Assembly (NCBI RefSeq): GCF_002897035.1
Contig: NZ_BAUX01000011.1
Coordinates: 1 to 64,000 of the forward strand
DNA from: Methylopila sp. Yamaguchi
GTDB taxonomy: Bacteria > Pseudomonadota > Alphaproteobacteria > Rhizobiales > Methylopilaceae
Direction: 5' to 3'
DNA length: 64,000 nucleotides
Shown here: positions 17,669 through 27,159 of the stretch, piece after piece
Position numbering within the stretch: the first letter of the stretch is position 1
How the letters are laid out: each line of letters opens with the position of its first letter
Notes under the pieces: model-generated
What the model saw: only the letters and a program-made list of their open reading frames with translations
Told to the model about the DNA's origin: nothing
The model's database searches: none
Program-made: the position numbers and the translations under genes

Positions 17669-19270
17669 ATGACCGACGCCGCCCTCGCCACGCCTGAGAC
17701 GCCCCTCGCCCGCGAAGTGAAGCGTCGCCGCACCTTCGCGATCATCTCGCACCCCGACGCCGGCAAGACCACGCTGACCGAGAAGCTGCTGATGTTCGGC
17801 GGCGCGATCCAGCTCGCGGGTCAGGTCAAGGCCAAGGGCGAACGCCGCCGCACCCGCTCCGACTGGATGGCGATCGAGCGCGACCGAGGCATCTCGGTCG
17901 TGACCTCGGTGATGACCTTCGAGTACCGCGACTGCGTGTTCAACCTGCTGGACACCCCGGGCCACGAGGACTTCTCGGAAGACACCTACCGGACGCTGAC
18001 CGCGGTCGACAGCGCCGTCATGGTGATCGACGCCGCCAAGGGCATCGAGGCGCGCACCCGCAAGCTGTTCGAGGTCTGCCGGCTCCGGGACATCCCGATC
18101 GTCACCTTCATCAACAAGATGGACCGCGAGAGCCGCGACCCGTTCGAGATCCTCGACGAGATCGAGACCACGCTCGCGCTCGACGCGACGCCCCTGACCT
18201 GGCCGATCGGCCGCGGACGCGACTTCGCCGGCACCTTCGAGCTCGGCTCCGGCCGCATCCGCCTGGTCGACGGCGGCGACGAGCCGGCGGGAACGGGGCT
18301 GGAAGCGCTGGGCGGTCTCGTCTCCGAGCATCGGCTGGCCGAGGTGACCGAGGAGTTGGAGCTGGCGCAGGGCGCGCTGAAGCCCTTCGAGCTCGCCTCG
18401 TTCCGCGAGGGCCACCTGACGCCGGTGCTGTTCGGCTCGGCGCTGCGGAACTTCGGCGTCCGCGACCTGCTGGACGCCCTCGCTGACCTCGCGCCTTCGC
18501 CGCAGGGGCTCGACAGCGACAAGCGGCCGGTCGCGGCGGAGGAGCCGCGCATGACGGCCTTCGTCTTTAAGGTCCAGGCCAACATGGACCCGAACCACCG
18601 CGACCGCATCGCCTTCGTGCGGCTCTGCTCCGGCAAGCTGACGCGCGGCATGAAGGCGTTGCAGACCCGAACCGCGAAGACCATCGGCCTGCACGCGCCG
18701 CAGTTCTTCTTCGCCCAGGACCGCGCGCTCGCCGAGGAGGCCTACGCCGGGGACGTGGTCGGCATCCCGAACCACGGGCTCCTCCGCATCGGCGACACCC
18801 TGACCGACGGCGAGAACCTGTCCTTCCTCGGCGTGCCGAGCTTCGCGCCCGAGATTCTGCGTCGCGTTCGGCTGGAGGACGCGATGAAGGCCAAGAAGCT
18901 GAAGCAGGCGTTGCAGGAGATGGCCGAGGAAGGCGTGGTGCAGGTGTTCCGTCCGGTCGACGGGTCGCCGGCGCTCGTCGGCGTCGTCGGCCCGCTGCAG
19001 CTCGACGTGATGGAAGGTCGGCTCAAGGCCGAGTACGGCCTCGAGGTCGGCTTCGAGCAGAGCCAGTATTCGCTCGCCCGCTGGGTCTCTGCGGAGAACA
19101 AGGCCGACCTCAACGAGTTCTTGAACGCCAACCGCGCCAGCACGGCGGAGGATCTGGACGGCGACCCGGTGCTGCTGACCGGCTCCGCCTTCCAGATGAA
19201 CCGCGCGCAGGAGCGCTGGAGCAAGGTCAAGTTCACGGACGTGAAGGACGTGCGGAAGGTCGCGGCGTAG
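17669..19270 (+). CDS. prfC: Peptide chain release factor 3
   Basis: This 533-residue translational GTPase recycles RF1/RF2 from the ribosome after peptide release. GTPase motifs are intact: SHPDAGKTTLTEKLL (G1), the switch-I region before DRGISVVTSVM, DTPGHEDFSEDTYRTL (G3) and NKMDRE (G4). The later domains contain the RF3-typical RDRIAFVRLCSGKL and RVRLEDAMKAKKLKQALQEMAEEG. Length and order match RF3 and exclude EF-G. It is monocistronic, with a pair of palindromic repeats immediately downstream. Confidence 0.95.
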   Translation: MTDAALATPETPLAREVKRRRTFAIISHPDAGKTTLTEKLLMFGGAIQLAGQVKAKGERRRTRSDWMAIERDRGISVVTSVMTFEYRDCVFNLLDTPGHEDFSEDTYRTLTAVDSAVMVIDAAKGIEARTRKLFEVCRLRDIPIVTFINKMDRESRDPFEILDEIETTLALDATPLTWPIGRGRDFAGTFELGSGRIRLVDGGDEPAGTGLEALGGLVSEHRLAEVTEELELAQGALKPFELASFREGHLTPVLFGSALRNFGVRDLLDALADLAPSPQGLDSDKRPVAAEEPRMTAFVFKVQANMDPNHRDRIAFVRLCSGKLTRGMKALQTRTAKTIGLHAPQFFFAQDRALAEEAYAGDVVGIPNHGLLRIGDTLTDGENLSFLGVPSFAPEILRRVRLEDAMKAKKLKQALQEMAEEGVVQVFRPVDGSPALVGVVGPLQLDVMEGRLKAEYGLEVGFEQSQYSLARWVSAENKADLNEFLNANRASTAEDLDGDPVLLTGSAFQMNRAQERWSKVKFTDVKDVRKVAA

Positions 19271-19302
19271 GGGTCGGCGGCCGGTCCCCAGCCTCCGCCG
19301 TC

Positions 19303-19390
19303 GTCCTCCGGCTTGACCGGAGGACCCACGTTGTACGTCGAGCTTCACGCCGGACGTGGATGGTCCGGTCAAGCCGGACCATCCACGTCC
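19303..19390. repeat. Twin-hairpin palindromic repeat (BIME-like)
   Basis: There are two perfect palindromes between prfC and cca. The first is a 9-bp stem GTCCTCCGG/CCGGAGGAC with loop CTTGA (19303-19325). The second is a 17-bp stem with core GGATGGTCCGG and loop TCAAG (19352-19390). The loops are reverse complements, so the unit is two related hairpins in opposite orientation. It sits after the prfC stop codon and before the convergent cca stop, where it may end or stabilise both transcripts. A related unit is at 33997-34073. Confidence 0.8.
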
Positions 19391-19414
19391 GTGTGGAACG
19401 GGGAATCACCGGCG

Positions 19415-20635
19415 CTATCTCGCCGCGGCGTCCACCAAGGCCTGGGCTTCTTCCCCGACGGGGAACCCCGCGTCGATCCAAGCCTCTTCCGCCGCCCGCA
19501 GCGCGCGTCCCAAGGCCGGTCCTGGCGCGAGGCCGCGCGCGATGAAGTCGCCGGCCGCGAACGGCGGCTTCGGGACAGGCCACCTTTCCGGGAGCGCGAC
19601 GAGGTCCGCCCACGCACCGTCGTCAGGCCCCGCGCCGGCGTCCGCCCAGGCGAGCCGCGCGCGATCCTGAAACGCTTGCCGTCCCAGCCGGTAGAGCGCG
19701 ACCTTCGCCGCCGCCTCGCCGACGCCGGGCGCCAATGGCGGCCGCGCGTCTCGAATTTCGGCGAGCCGCCGCGCCTCCGCGTTGGTCAGGCGAAGGCGTT
19801 GCTGGAGCCGCTCGCCATCTTCCGCCACCACCTGCGCCAGCGCGGCGAGGCGCAGGACAGCGTCGCCCGCGCCATCGAGTTCGACCATGCGTTCGAAGCG
19901 GCGAAGGTGCGGCGCGCCGCCGATCAAGAGGCCAAGCAGCCCCGCCTCGGCCATGGTCCGCACCGTTTCGGACGCCCGCGGCGCGACGAGCAGTTTAAGT
20001 AGTTCGGCGCGGACGCGCTCGCGCGACAGCGTGGCGAGGCCCGCCCGCTCGGCGATCGCGGCGGCGAGGCCCTCGCGGTCGAGCTCTCCCCGTCCAAAGC
20101 GCGCGTGAAATCGGAAGAAGCGCAGGATGCGGAGATAGTCCTCGCGGATGCGCTCGCGCGGATCGCCGATGAACCGCGCCCGTCCGGCCTTGAGATCGTC
20201 TAAACCTCCCACGAGATCGTGGATGCGGCCGGCGCGGTCGAGATAGAGCCCGTTCATGGTGAGGTCGCGGCGCTGCGCGTCCTCCGCCCAGTCGCGGGTG
20301 AAGGCCACGACCGCCCGGCGGCCGTCGGTCGCCACGTCCCGGCGCAGCGTCGTCACCTCGAAGGGCTGGCCCTCGGCGACGACCGTCACCGTGCCGTGGT
20401 CGACGCCCGTGGGGACCGCCTTCCAACCGGCCGCGCGGGCGCGGCGCATGGTGTCTTCCGGCAGCGCGGTCGTCGCGATGTCGACGTCGCCGCGGGGCAG
20501 GCCGAGCCAAGCGTCGCGCACCGCGCCGCCGGCGATCCGCGCCTCTTCGCCCTCGCTGTCGAGCGCGGCCAACACCTCGCGGAGCGGCGACGCCGTCAGC
20601 CAGGCGACGTCGTCGAGCCGCGCCGAGGCGGTCAT
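19415..20635 (-). CDS. cca: CCA tRNA nucleotidyltransferase
   Basis: The 406-residue class II nucleotidyltransferase adds or repairs the 3' CCA of tRNA. It shows the polymerase-β-like GGAVRDAWLGLPRGDVDIAT motif with its metal-binding aspartates. It also has the RRDLTMNGLYLDRAGRIHDLVGG motif (usually RRDFTxNAL) and the ERIREDYLRILRFFRFHARFG motif. The C-terminal helical body is Ala/Leu-rich, as in alphaproteobacterial members. ATG 20635 overlaps the stop of the DUF6111 gene by four bases, which fixes the start. It is the last gene of the leftward DUF1285-Nudix-DUF6111-cca operon. Confidence 0.92.
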   Translation of the reverse strand: MTASARLDDVAWLTASPLREVLAALDSEGEEARIAGGAVRDAWLGLPRGDVDIATTALPEDTMRRARAAGWKAVPTGVDHGTVTVVAEGQPFEVTTLRRDVATDGRRAVVAFTRDWAEDAQRRDLTMNGLYLDRAGRIHDLVGGLDDLKAGRARFIGDPRERIREDYLRILRFFRFHARFGRGELDREGLAAAIAERAGLATLSRERVRAELLKLLVAPRASETVRTMAEAGLLGLLIGGAPHLRRFERMVELDGAGDAVLRLAALAQVVAEDGERLQQRLRLTNAEARRLAEIRDARPPLAPGVGEAAAKVALYRLGRQAFQDRARLAWADAGAGPDDGAWADLVALPERWPVPKPPFAAGDFIARGLAPGPALGRALRAAEEAWIDAGFPVGEEAQALVDAAAR

Positions 20636-20907
20636 TTCGTGGCGGGCTCGATGATGCGGCCGGGCACGAAGACGCCGTTTTCCATGTGAGCGGGCGTATA
20701 GAGCGCCTTGGTCGAGCCGCCGGTGGTCAGCGCGAGCGTCGCCAGACTGCCGAGGGTCAGCGCCAGCGCGATCCCGACCAGCCAGATCAGGGGAATGCCC
20801 CGCCAGCGTTCGGGCGCGCGCCAGCCGTGACCGGCGAGATGCAGCCAGACCGCGTAGGCCACGAAGGGCGAGAGAAACAGGGCGATCTGGAAAAGGATGC
20901 GCGTCAT
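20632..20907 (-). CDS. DUF6111 family small membrane protein
   Basis: This 91-residue protein has two hydrophobic helices (ILFQIALFLSPFVAYAVWLHL and PLIWLVGIALALTLGSLATLAL) and a short C-terminal tail ending in GVFVPGRIIEPATK. This pattern, including the conserved YTPAHxENGxFVPGRI end, matches DUF6111, a family found next to cca in Hyphomicrobiales. The function is unknown. It overlaps both neighbours by four bases (Nudix stop upstream, cca start downstream), so all are coupled in translation. Confidence 0.85.
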   Translation of the reverse strand: MTRILFQIALFLSPFVAYAVWLHLAGHGWRAPERWRGIPLIWLVGIALALTLGSLATLALTTGGSTKALYTPAHMENGVFVPGRIIEPATK

Positions 20908-21569
20908 TCCGCGTAAAGCCGATCATAAAGGTTCCGCAGGACGCCCGCGGTGACCCCCCAGATATGGCGTTCCCGCCACGGCATGTGATGAACTTTTCGA
21001 AGGCCGCCGCCCCATTCGCGCATTTCGACGCTGTGGTTCTCCTCCTGCATGAGGAAACCGAGTGGAACCTCGAAGGCGTCGGCGACCTCGCCGGGCGACA
21101 GCGTGAGCGCATAGGTGGGCGCGATCTCGGCCACGACGCCGACGATCGCGAAGCCCGAGTTCGTTATGTAGAGATCGAGATAACCGAGGGGCCGCACAAG
21201 TGCGGCGTCGAGGCCGACCTCCTCCTGCGCCTCCCGCAGGGCTGTGGCGAGCGGAGACGCGTCCTCCGGATCGCGCTTGCCGCCGGGAAACGAAATCTGG
21301 CCGGCGTGCACGGGAAGGCCCGCCGCACGCTGGGTGAACAGCAGCTGCGGCTCCTCCCGCGTCACGACCCCGACCAGCACGGCCGCGGCGCGCGGCACCC
21401 GATCCGGCGGCAGCAGGTCGCGTTCGCCCACAACCACGGTCTCGGGATCGTCGGGATCGGGCGCCGTCGCGTGCAGACGCTGCGCCGCGCGGACGCGAAA
21501 GTCGTCAAGGGTGAAGGCCGTGTCGGGGGCCAGGCCTCTCGCCGCGGAGACGACGCCGTCGCCCCTCAC
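20904..21569 (-). CDS. Nudix hydrolase, CoA pyrophosphatase-like
   Basis: The 221-residue protein carries the Nudix box GGKRDPEDASPLATALREAQEEVGLD (G-x5-E-x7-REUxEExGU). Just upstream is QRAAGLPVHAGQISFPGG, typical of CoA diphosphatases (NudL/COG0494 UPF0035 group), which cleave CoA or its esters. The downstream stretch FLMQEENHSVEMREW and RHIWGVTAGVLRNL fit this branch too. The start is GTG 21569, which overlaps the DUF1285 stop. Tight coupling to cca is conserved in related bacteria, but I know of no mechanistic reason for it. Confidence 0.88.
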   Translation of the reverse strand: MRGDGVVSAARGLAPDTAFTLDDFRVRAAQRLHATAPDPDDPETVVVGERDLLPPDRVPRAAAVLVGVVTREEPQLLFTQRAAGLPVHAGQISFPGGKRDPEDASPLATALREAQEEVGLDAALVRPLGYLDLYITNSGFAIVGVVAEIAPTYALTLSPGEVADAFEVPLGFLMQEENHSVEMREWGGGLRKVHHMPWRERHIWGVTAGVLRNLYDRLYAE

Positions 21570-22177
21570 GCGCTCGCCTCGGCCATTGGAAAGAACACGC
21601 CGCCCGACCACACGCCGAGCCGTCCGTCGCGCTCGTCGGCTAGGTCGACGAGATCGTAGACCGCGGAGCGCGCGACCAGCGCCCAGAGATCGGAGCGAAC
21701 GTGGACGTAAGGCTTGAAGCCGCCGTCGGCCGCTTCCTCGAAGCGCAGGGCGTGCTCGGGCCCGACGTCCACCACCTCGTCCACATTGGTGCGGAAGCGA
21801 ATGCGGCGTTGCGGCCCTTCGCCGTCGCTCGCGAGCTCGACCGCAAGGAAGGGCGCGTCCTCGACGGTGATGTCGAGCTTCTCGGCCGGCGTCACGAGAA
21901 CGTAGCCGTCCGGATCCCGCCGCAGCACCGTGGAGAACAGCTTGACGAGCGCCGGCCGCCGGATCGCCGACCCCTCGTAGATCCAGGATCCGTCCGCCCG
22001 GATGACGAGGTTCAGCCTGCCGCAGCGCTCCGGATGCCATTTGTGCACAGGCGCGACGCCGCGGGCGCAGGCTTCACGCGCCGCCTCCGCCAAGGCGGTC
22101 ATCCGGTCCGGAGCGGGCTCCCAAGGAGCGGCGCTCGGCGTCTGGTCGGCCATCACGTTCAGTTGACGCTCCTGCAT
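21566..22177 (-). CDS. DUF1285 domain-containing protein
   Basis: This 203-residue cytosolic protein has the DUF1285 pattern: VHKWHPERCGRLNLVIRADG, WIYEGSAIRRPALVKLFSTVLRRDPDGYVLVTPAEKLDI and the C-terminal YDLVDLADERDGRLGVWSGGVFFPM. The family forms two small β-rich lobes and has no established activity. It opens the leftward operon with the Nudix, DUF6111 and cca genes. The start could be ATG 22177 or the internal ATG 22153 (MADQTPSA). The ribosome-site evidence is weak for both. The upstream gap to moxR (divergent) is about 190 bases. Confidence 0.85.
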   Translation of the reverse strand: MQERQLNVMADQTPSAAPWEPAPDRMTALAEAAREACARGVAPVHKWHPERCGRLNLVIRADGSWIYEGSAIRRPALVKLFSTVLRRDPDGYVLVTPAEKLDITVEDAPFLAVELASDGEGPQRRIRFRTNVDEVVDVGPEHALRFEEAADGGFKPYVHVRSDLWALVARSAVYDLVDLADERDGRLGVWSGGVFFPMAEASA

Positions 22178-22365
22178 CTCAAAGCGGGGCCTTGGTGTCG
22201 CCCCTTTCCTGCCCTCTGCCTAAAGGTAAGGCGGCGGACCGGCGACGGTAGCCTATCCCGCGCCCGCGCTCCCGACCTTAAGCCCACGGCGCGAGGCTTG
22301 CATTGTGGACCATACGGTCGTCCGATGCGTAACAGTCCGACGACACAGCATGCGAGGAGCGCTCC

Positions 22366-23376
22366 ATGACGCAAGCGGCGACCGACGGCGCGACCGACCT
22401 CGACGCGGCCATCGTCCGCGGCGCGGAAGCGATCGGCGGCCAGGTGGCCGGCGCCCGAGCCGCGATCGGCCAGGTCATCTTCGGCCAGGACAAGGTGGTG
22501 GATCAGGCGCTGCTCACCGTCCTCTGCGGCGGCCACGCCCTGCTTGTCGGCGTCCCCGGGCTCGCCAAGACGAAGCTGGTCGAGACGCTCGGCACGGTGC
22601 TCGGCCTCGACGCGCGGCGGGTGCAGTTCACGCCGGACCTGATGCCCTCCGACATCCTCGGCTCCGAGGTGCTGGAGGAGGACGCCCACGGGCGTCGCTC
22701 CTTCCGCTTCGTCTCCGGCCCGATCTTCGCGCAGCTGCTGATGGCCGACGAGATCAATCGCGCGAGCCCGCGCACGCAGTCCGCTCTGCTGCAGGCGATG
22801 CAGGAGTATCACGTCACCGTCGCCGGCCAGCGCTACGACCTGCCGCGCCCCTTCCACGTGCTCGCCACCCAGAACCCGCTGGAGCAGGAAGGCACCTATC
22901 CGCTGCCTGAAGCGCAGCTGGACCGCTTCCTGATGCAGATCGACGTCGACTATCCCGACCGGGACGCCGAGCGTCGCATCCTGCTCGCCACCACGGGCTC
23001 GGAGGAGGCGAAGCCGAAGGCGGCCATGACCACCGACGACCTGCTTCAGGCGCAGCGCCTTGTCCGCCGTCTGCCCGTGGGCGAATCCGTCGTCGAGGCC
23101 ATCCTCGACCTCGTGCGCTCCGCCCGTCCTGAGACGGCGGAAAAGGCGGTCGCCGACAAGATCGCCTGGGGCCCTGGCCCCCGCGCGAGCCAGTCGCTGA
23201 TGCTGGGCGTGCGCGCCCGCGCCCTGCTCGACGGCCGCCTCGCGCCCTCGATCGACGACGTGGCGGCGCTGGCCGGTCCGATCCTGAAGCACCGCATGGC
23301 GCTGACCTTCTCCGCCCGCGCCGACGGCGACACGCTTCAGGGCGTGATCGCGAAGCTCGTCGAGCGGCTCGGCTGA
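22366..23376 (+). CDS. MoxR family AAA+ ATPase
   Basis: The 336-residue ATPase has a Walker A motif in GVPGLAKTKLVETLG, Walker B in LLMADEINRASPRTQSALLQAMQE, and sensor motifs in LATQNPLEQEGTYPLPEAQLDRFLM. This sequence is diagnostic of the MoxR family, chaperone-like ATPases that activate partner proteins with VWA domains. The C-terminal lid contains GPGPRASQSLMLGVRARAL. It is followed at 5 bases by a DUF58 protein and then by BatA-like and VWA-like membrane proteins, the usual MoxR partner set. In methylotrophs the name comes from methanol dehydrogenase maturation, but this copy is not in a mox cluster. Confidence 0.93.
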   Translation: MTQAATDGATDLDAAIVRGAEAIGGQVAGARAAIGQVIFGQDKVVDQALLTVLCGGHALLVGVPGLAKTKLVETLGTVLGLDARRVQFTPDLMPSDILGSEVLEEDAHGRRSFRFVSGPIFAQLLMADEINRASPRTQSALLQAMQEYHVTVAGQRYDLPRPFHVLATQNPLEQEGTYPLPEAQLDRFLMQIDVDYPDRDAERRILLATTGSEEAKPKAAMTTDDLLQAQRLVRRLPVGESVVEAILDLVRSARPETAEKAVADKIAWGPGPRASQSLMLGVRARALLDGRLAPSIDDVAALAGPILKHRMALTFSARADGDTLQGVIAKLVERLG

Positions 23377-23381
23377 CGCGG

Positions 23382-24296
23382 ATGGCGGTGCGGGCCGGGC
23401 TGCTCGATCCCTCCGAGACCCGCGTCGCGGAGCGGCACGAGGAGGCGGCGCTCGGCCTCGCCGGCAGCCTGCCCCGGCTGGTCGTCGCGGCGCGCCGGGC
23501 TTCGGCGACCGTCGTCCACGGGCTGCACGGCCGCAGACGCTCGGGCACGGGCGAGAACTTCTGGCAGTTTCGTCGCTTCACCGCAGGCGAGCCCGCCGGC
23601 CGCATCGACTGGCGCCGCTCCGCCCGCGACGACAACGTCTATATCCGCGAGCAGGAGTGGGAGGCGGCGCACACCGTCTGGATCTGGATCGACCGCTCCC
23701 GCAGCATGGCCTTCCGCTCCAGCCTGTCCGACACCTCCAAGGTCGAGCGCGCCGTCATCCTGGGACTCGCGCTGGCCGACGTTCTCGTGCGCGGAGGGGA
23801 GCGCGTCGGTCTGCTCGGGCTGACCCGGCCGACCGCGAGCCGCAACGCGATCGAGAACCTCGCTCAGGCGTTGATCGCCGCCGGCGACGACGACGCCCAC
23901 CTGCCGCCTGCGGCGGCCCCCATCGCGCGGCTGTCGGAGGCGATCGTGATCGGCGACCTGCTGGCGCCGGAGGAGGAGATCGCGGCGACGGTCGCGAGCC
24001 TCGCCGCGCGCGGCGGACGCGGACATCTGGTGGCGGTCGTCGACCCCGTCGAGGAGACCTTCCCCTTTACCGGCCGCACCGAGTTTCTCGATCCGGACGT
24101 CGCAGGCCTCAAGCTGGTCGCCGGCCGCGCCGAGGAGTGGCGGCAGGGCTACGCCGAGCGCCTCGCCCGCCACCGCGCCGCGCTCGCAGACATCGCGCGC
24201 CGGCACGGCTGGACGCTGCACATTCACCGCACCGACCGGCCGGCGACCGAGCCGCTGCTGGCGCTGCACGCGCGACTCGCGGAGCCGGCCGCATGA
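23382..24296 (+). CDS. DUF58 domain-containing protein
   Basis: This 304-residue protein carries the DUF58 core: FRRFTAGEPAGRIDWRRSAR, then a VWA-like metal-ion motif in WIWIDRSRSMAF (DxSxS). DUF58 proteins are partners of MoxR ATPases and bind through the MIDAS-like site. No membrane segment is evident. Its TGA overlaps the ATG of the next gene (ATGA), giving translational coupling. With MoxR 5 bases upstream, the four genes at 22.4-29.4 kb form one transcription unit. Confidence 0.9.
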   Translation: MAVRAGLLDPSETRVAERHEEAALGLAGSLPRLVVAARRASATVVHGLHGRRRSGTGENFWQFRRFTAGEPAGRIDWRRSARDDNVYIREQEWEAAHTVWIWIDRSRSMAFRSSLSDTSKVERAVILGLALADVLVRGGERVGLLGLTRPTASRNAIENLAQALIAAGDDDAHLPPAAAPIARLSEAIVIGDLLAPEEEIAATVASLAARGGRGHLVAVVDPVEETFPFTGRTEFLDPDVAGLKLVAGRAEEWRQGYAERLARHRAALADIARRHGWTLHIHRTDRPATEPLLALHARLAEPAA

Positions 24297-27148
24297 GCGC
24301 GCTCCCCCTCGCCTTTCTCAGCCCCTGGCTGCTCGTCGGCCTCATCGCCCTGCCGGCGTTGTGGCTGCTGCTGCGCCTGACCCCGCCGCGTCCGCAGACG
24401 GTCGCTTTCCCCCCGATGCGCCTGCTGCTCGACGTGGTGGCCAAGCGCGAGACGCCGTCGCGCACGCCGTGGTGGCTGCTGCTGCTGCGTCTCGGACTCG
24501 CGGCGCTCATCATTTTCGCGCTCGCGCGCCCGATCTGGAACCCGCAGGCGGCCGCGACGGCGGGGTCAGGTCCGCTGCTCGTCGTGATCGACAACGGCTG
24601 GGGGGCGGCGCCCGAATGGGACGCTCGCGTCGATGCGGCGAGCGCGGCGATCGCGGCGGCCGGCGACGACGGCCGCGCCGTGGCGCTGGTGGCGACAGCC
24701 GACGGCGCCCGCCGCGAGATCGGCCTCGAGACCGCCGACGAGGCCGCGAAGCGCCTTAGGGTCCTCGCGCCGGAGCCGTTCTCGCCGGACCGCGCGCTGC
24801 TGCTGCCCGCGCTCAGCGACTGGCTGAAGGCCAACCCCTCCGCCGACGCGCTTTGGATTTCGGACGGGCTCGCCGGCGGAAACGCCCGCGCCTTCGCGGA
24901 CGGTCTCACGGCGGCGCTTCGTTCACGCTCGCTTGCGATCCGGATCGATCCCGCTCGCTCCGCCCGGGGCCTCGCCGCCGCCGACAATGCGCCCGGCGGC
25001 CTGACCGTGAAGGCGCTCCGCGCCGAGGCCTCAGGTCCCGAAACCGTGCGGGTGCGCGCCAGCGACCTGCGCGGCCGCTCGCTCGGCGAGACCGACGCGG
25101 CGTTCGGCGTCGGGGCCCGCGAGGCGACGGCGACCTTCGAGATGCCGGTCGAGCTCCGCAACGACATCGCCCGGCTTGAGATCGTGGGCGCCAAGACGGC
25201 CGGCGCCGTGCAACTGCTCGACCAGCGCTCCCGCCGCCGCACCGTCGGCGTCGTCACTGGCGCGACCTCCGACACCGCGCAGCCGCTGCTGTCGCCGACC
25301 TATTACGTCACGCAGGCGCTCAAGCCGTTCGCGGACGTACGCGAGGCGCGCGGCCAAGGCGCAAGCACCGCGGTGGAAAGCTTCGTGGAGCAGAAACTGC
25401 CCGTGATCATGCTCGCAGACGTCGGCGCCCTAACTGAAGACGCGCGCGCCCGCCTTGGCGCCTGGGTGCGGGACGGCGGCGTGCTGGTGCGCTTCGCAGG
25501 GCCTCGCCTCGCCGGCGCCGCCGACGACGGGCTGAGCCCGGTGCGTCTGCGACAGGGCGGGCGCACGCTCGGCGGCGCGCTGGCCTGGGAGACGCCGCAG
25601 GCGCTTGCGAGCTTCGCCGGCTCCGGGCCCTTCGCGCCGCTCGCCGTTCCCGGCGACGTCACCGTCACGCGGCAGGTCCTTGCGGAGCCCGACGCCGATC
25701 TGCCCGACCGGGTGTGGGCGACCCTCGCCGACGGCACGCCGCTGGTCACCGGCGCACGCGAGGCCAAGGGGATGAGCGTCCTGTTCCACGTCACCGCCGA
25801 CACCCGCTGGTCGAACCTGCCGCTGTCCGGCGCCTTCGTCGACATGCTCCGACGCATCGTCGACCTCGCCGGATCCGGTCCCGCGCCGAGGGACGCCGCG
25901 CCGGGCACACAAGGCGCGGCCGCCGCGCAGCCCCAAGGCGAGCCCGCGCAGGCCGCTGCGCCGCGCGCGACGCTGCCGCCGACCCGCACGCTCGACGGCT
26001 TCGGCGCCTTCCGCAGCCCGCCGGCGACAGCGAAGCCGGCGCCCGCCGACGGCCGCCCGGCGGCGACCCCTGACAACCCGCCCGGCTTCTATGGACCAGT
26101 CGACGCCGGGATCGCGGTCAACGCGCTGAGCCCCGACGCCTCGCTGGCGCGGATCGACCTCACGGGCCTCGACGCGGCGGTGTCCGACGTGGTGGCCGTC
26201 GAGCCCACGCCGATCGCGCCTTGGCTGTTCACCCTCGCCGCGCTGTTCGCCATCCTCGACAGCCTCGTCGTGTTCCTGCTCGGCGGCGGCATGGCGCTGC
26301 TCGCCCGTCGCGGGCCGAAGGCCGCCGCGCTCGGGCTGGCCGCCGTAGGGCTGGCGCTCGTCGCTCATCCCGCGCCCGGCTTCGCGCAGGCGCAGCCGCC
26401 GAAGGCCGCCTACGACGAGCGCTTCGCGCTGGAGGCGACGCTCGCGACCCGCCTCGCCTACGTTTCGACCGGCGATTTCGAGACGGACCGCATCGCCAAG
26501 GCGGGCCTGGAGGGGCTTACCCAGCAGATCGCCCTGCGCACGGCGCTCGAGCCCGGCGCCCCGATGGCGATCGACCCCGCGAAGGACGAGCTCGCCTTCT
26601 TCCCGCTGCTCTACTGGCCGGTCATCGAAGGCGCGCCCACGCCTTCCGCCGCCGCTCTCGCCCGCATCGACGCCTACATGAAACAGGGCGGCTCGATCCT
26701 GTTCGACACGCGCGACGCCCTGACCGGCGGACGTGGCCCTGAAGGCGAGAGTCTGAAACGCATCCTGGCGGGTCTCGACGTGCCCGCGCTCGAGCCCGTG
26801 CCGCGCGACCACGTGCTGACGAAGGCCTTCTACCTGCTGGACGAATTTCCCGGGCGTTACGCAGGGAGTCCGCTCTGGGTGGAGACCATTCCAGCCGCCG
26901 ACGAGGGCGAGGAGCGCCCGGCGCGCGCCGGCGACGGGGTCTCGCCCATCCTGATCACAGGCGCGGATCTCGCAGGCGCCTGGGCGGTCGGCTCCGACGG
27001 GCTGCCCCTGTTTCCCACCTCCAGCGACGAGCGCCAGCGCGAGATGGCGACCCGCGTCGGCATCAACATCGTGATGTACACGCTGACCGGGAACTACAAG
27101 GCGGACCAGGTGCACGTGCCGGCGCTGCTCGAAAGGCTGGGGCAGTGA
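24293..27148 (+). CDS. BatA-like membrane protein with DUF4159 domain
   Basis: This is a 951-residue protein. The N-terminus has the aerotolerance-regulator/BatA pair of helices (FLSPWLLVGLIALPALWLLL and WWLLLLRLGLAALIIFALARP). It is followed by a VWA-like domain whose metal motif is degenerate (VVIDNGWGAAPEWD instead of DxSxS). A Pro/Ala-rich linker near residues 520-600 precedes helices near 640-700 and a C-terminal DUF4159 domain (AYDERFALEATLATRLAYVSTGDF onward). Such proteins sit in the inner membrane of MoxR-DUF58 clusters. Their role is unknown, probably envelope maintenance. The start overlaps the DUF58 stop. Confidence 0.85.
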   Translation: MSALPLAFLSPWLLVGLIALPALWLLLRLTPPRPQTVAFPPMRLLLDVVAKRETPSRTPWWLLLLRLGLAALIIFALARPIWNPQAAATAGSGPLLVVIDNGWGAAPEWDARVDAASAAIAAAGDDGRAVALVATADGARREIGLETADEAAKRLRVLAPEPFSPDRALLLPALSDWLKANPSADALWISDGLAGGNARAFADGLTAALRSRSLAIRIDPARSARGLAAADNAPGGLTVKALRAEASGPETVRVRASDLRGRSLGETDAAFGVGAREATATFEMPVELRNDIARLEIVGAKTAGAVQLLDQRSRRRTVGVVTGATSDTAQPLLSPTYYVTQALKPFADVREARGQGASTAVESFVEQKLPVIMLADVGALTEDARARLGAWVRDGGVLVRFAGPRLAGAADDGLSPVRLRQGGRTLGGALAWETPQALASFAGSGPFAPLAVPGDVTVTRQVLAEPDADLPDRVWATLADGTPLVTGAREAKGMSVLFHVTADTRWSNLPLSGAFVDMLRRIVDLAGSGPAPRDAAPGTQGAAAAQPQGEPAQAAAPRATLPPTRTLDGFGAFRSPPATAKPAPADGRPAATPDNPPGFYGPVDAGIAVNALSPDASLARIDLTGLDAAVSDVVAVEPTPIAPWLFTLAALFAILDSLVVFLLGGGMALLARRGPKAAALGLAAVGLALVAHPAPGFAQAQPPKAAYDERFALEATLATRLAYVSTGDFETDRIAKAGLEGLTQQIALRTALEPGAPMAIDPAKDELAFFPLLYWPVIEGAPTPSAAALARIDAYMKQGGSILFDTRDALTGGRGPEGESLKRILAGLDVPALEPVPRDHVLTKAFYLLDEFPGRYAGSPLWVETIPAADEGEERPARAGDGVSPILITGADLAGAWAVGSDGLPLFPTSSDERQREMATRVGINIVMYTLTGNYKADQVHVPALLERLGQ

Positions 27149-27159
27149 GGCGGCGCGGT

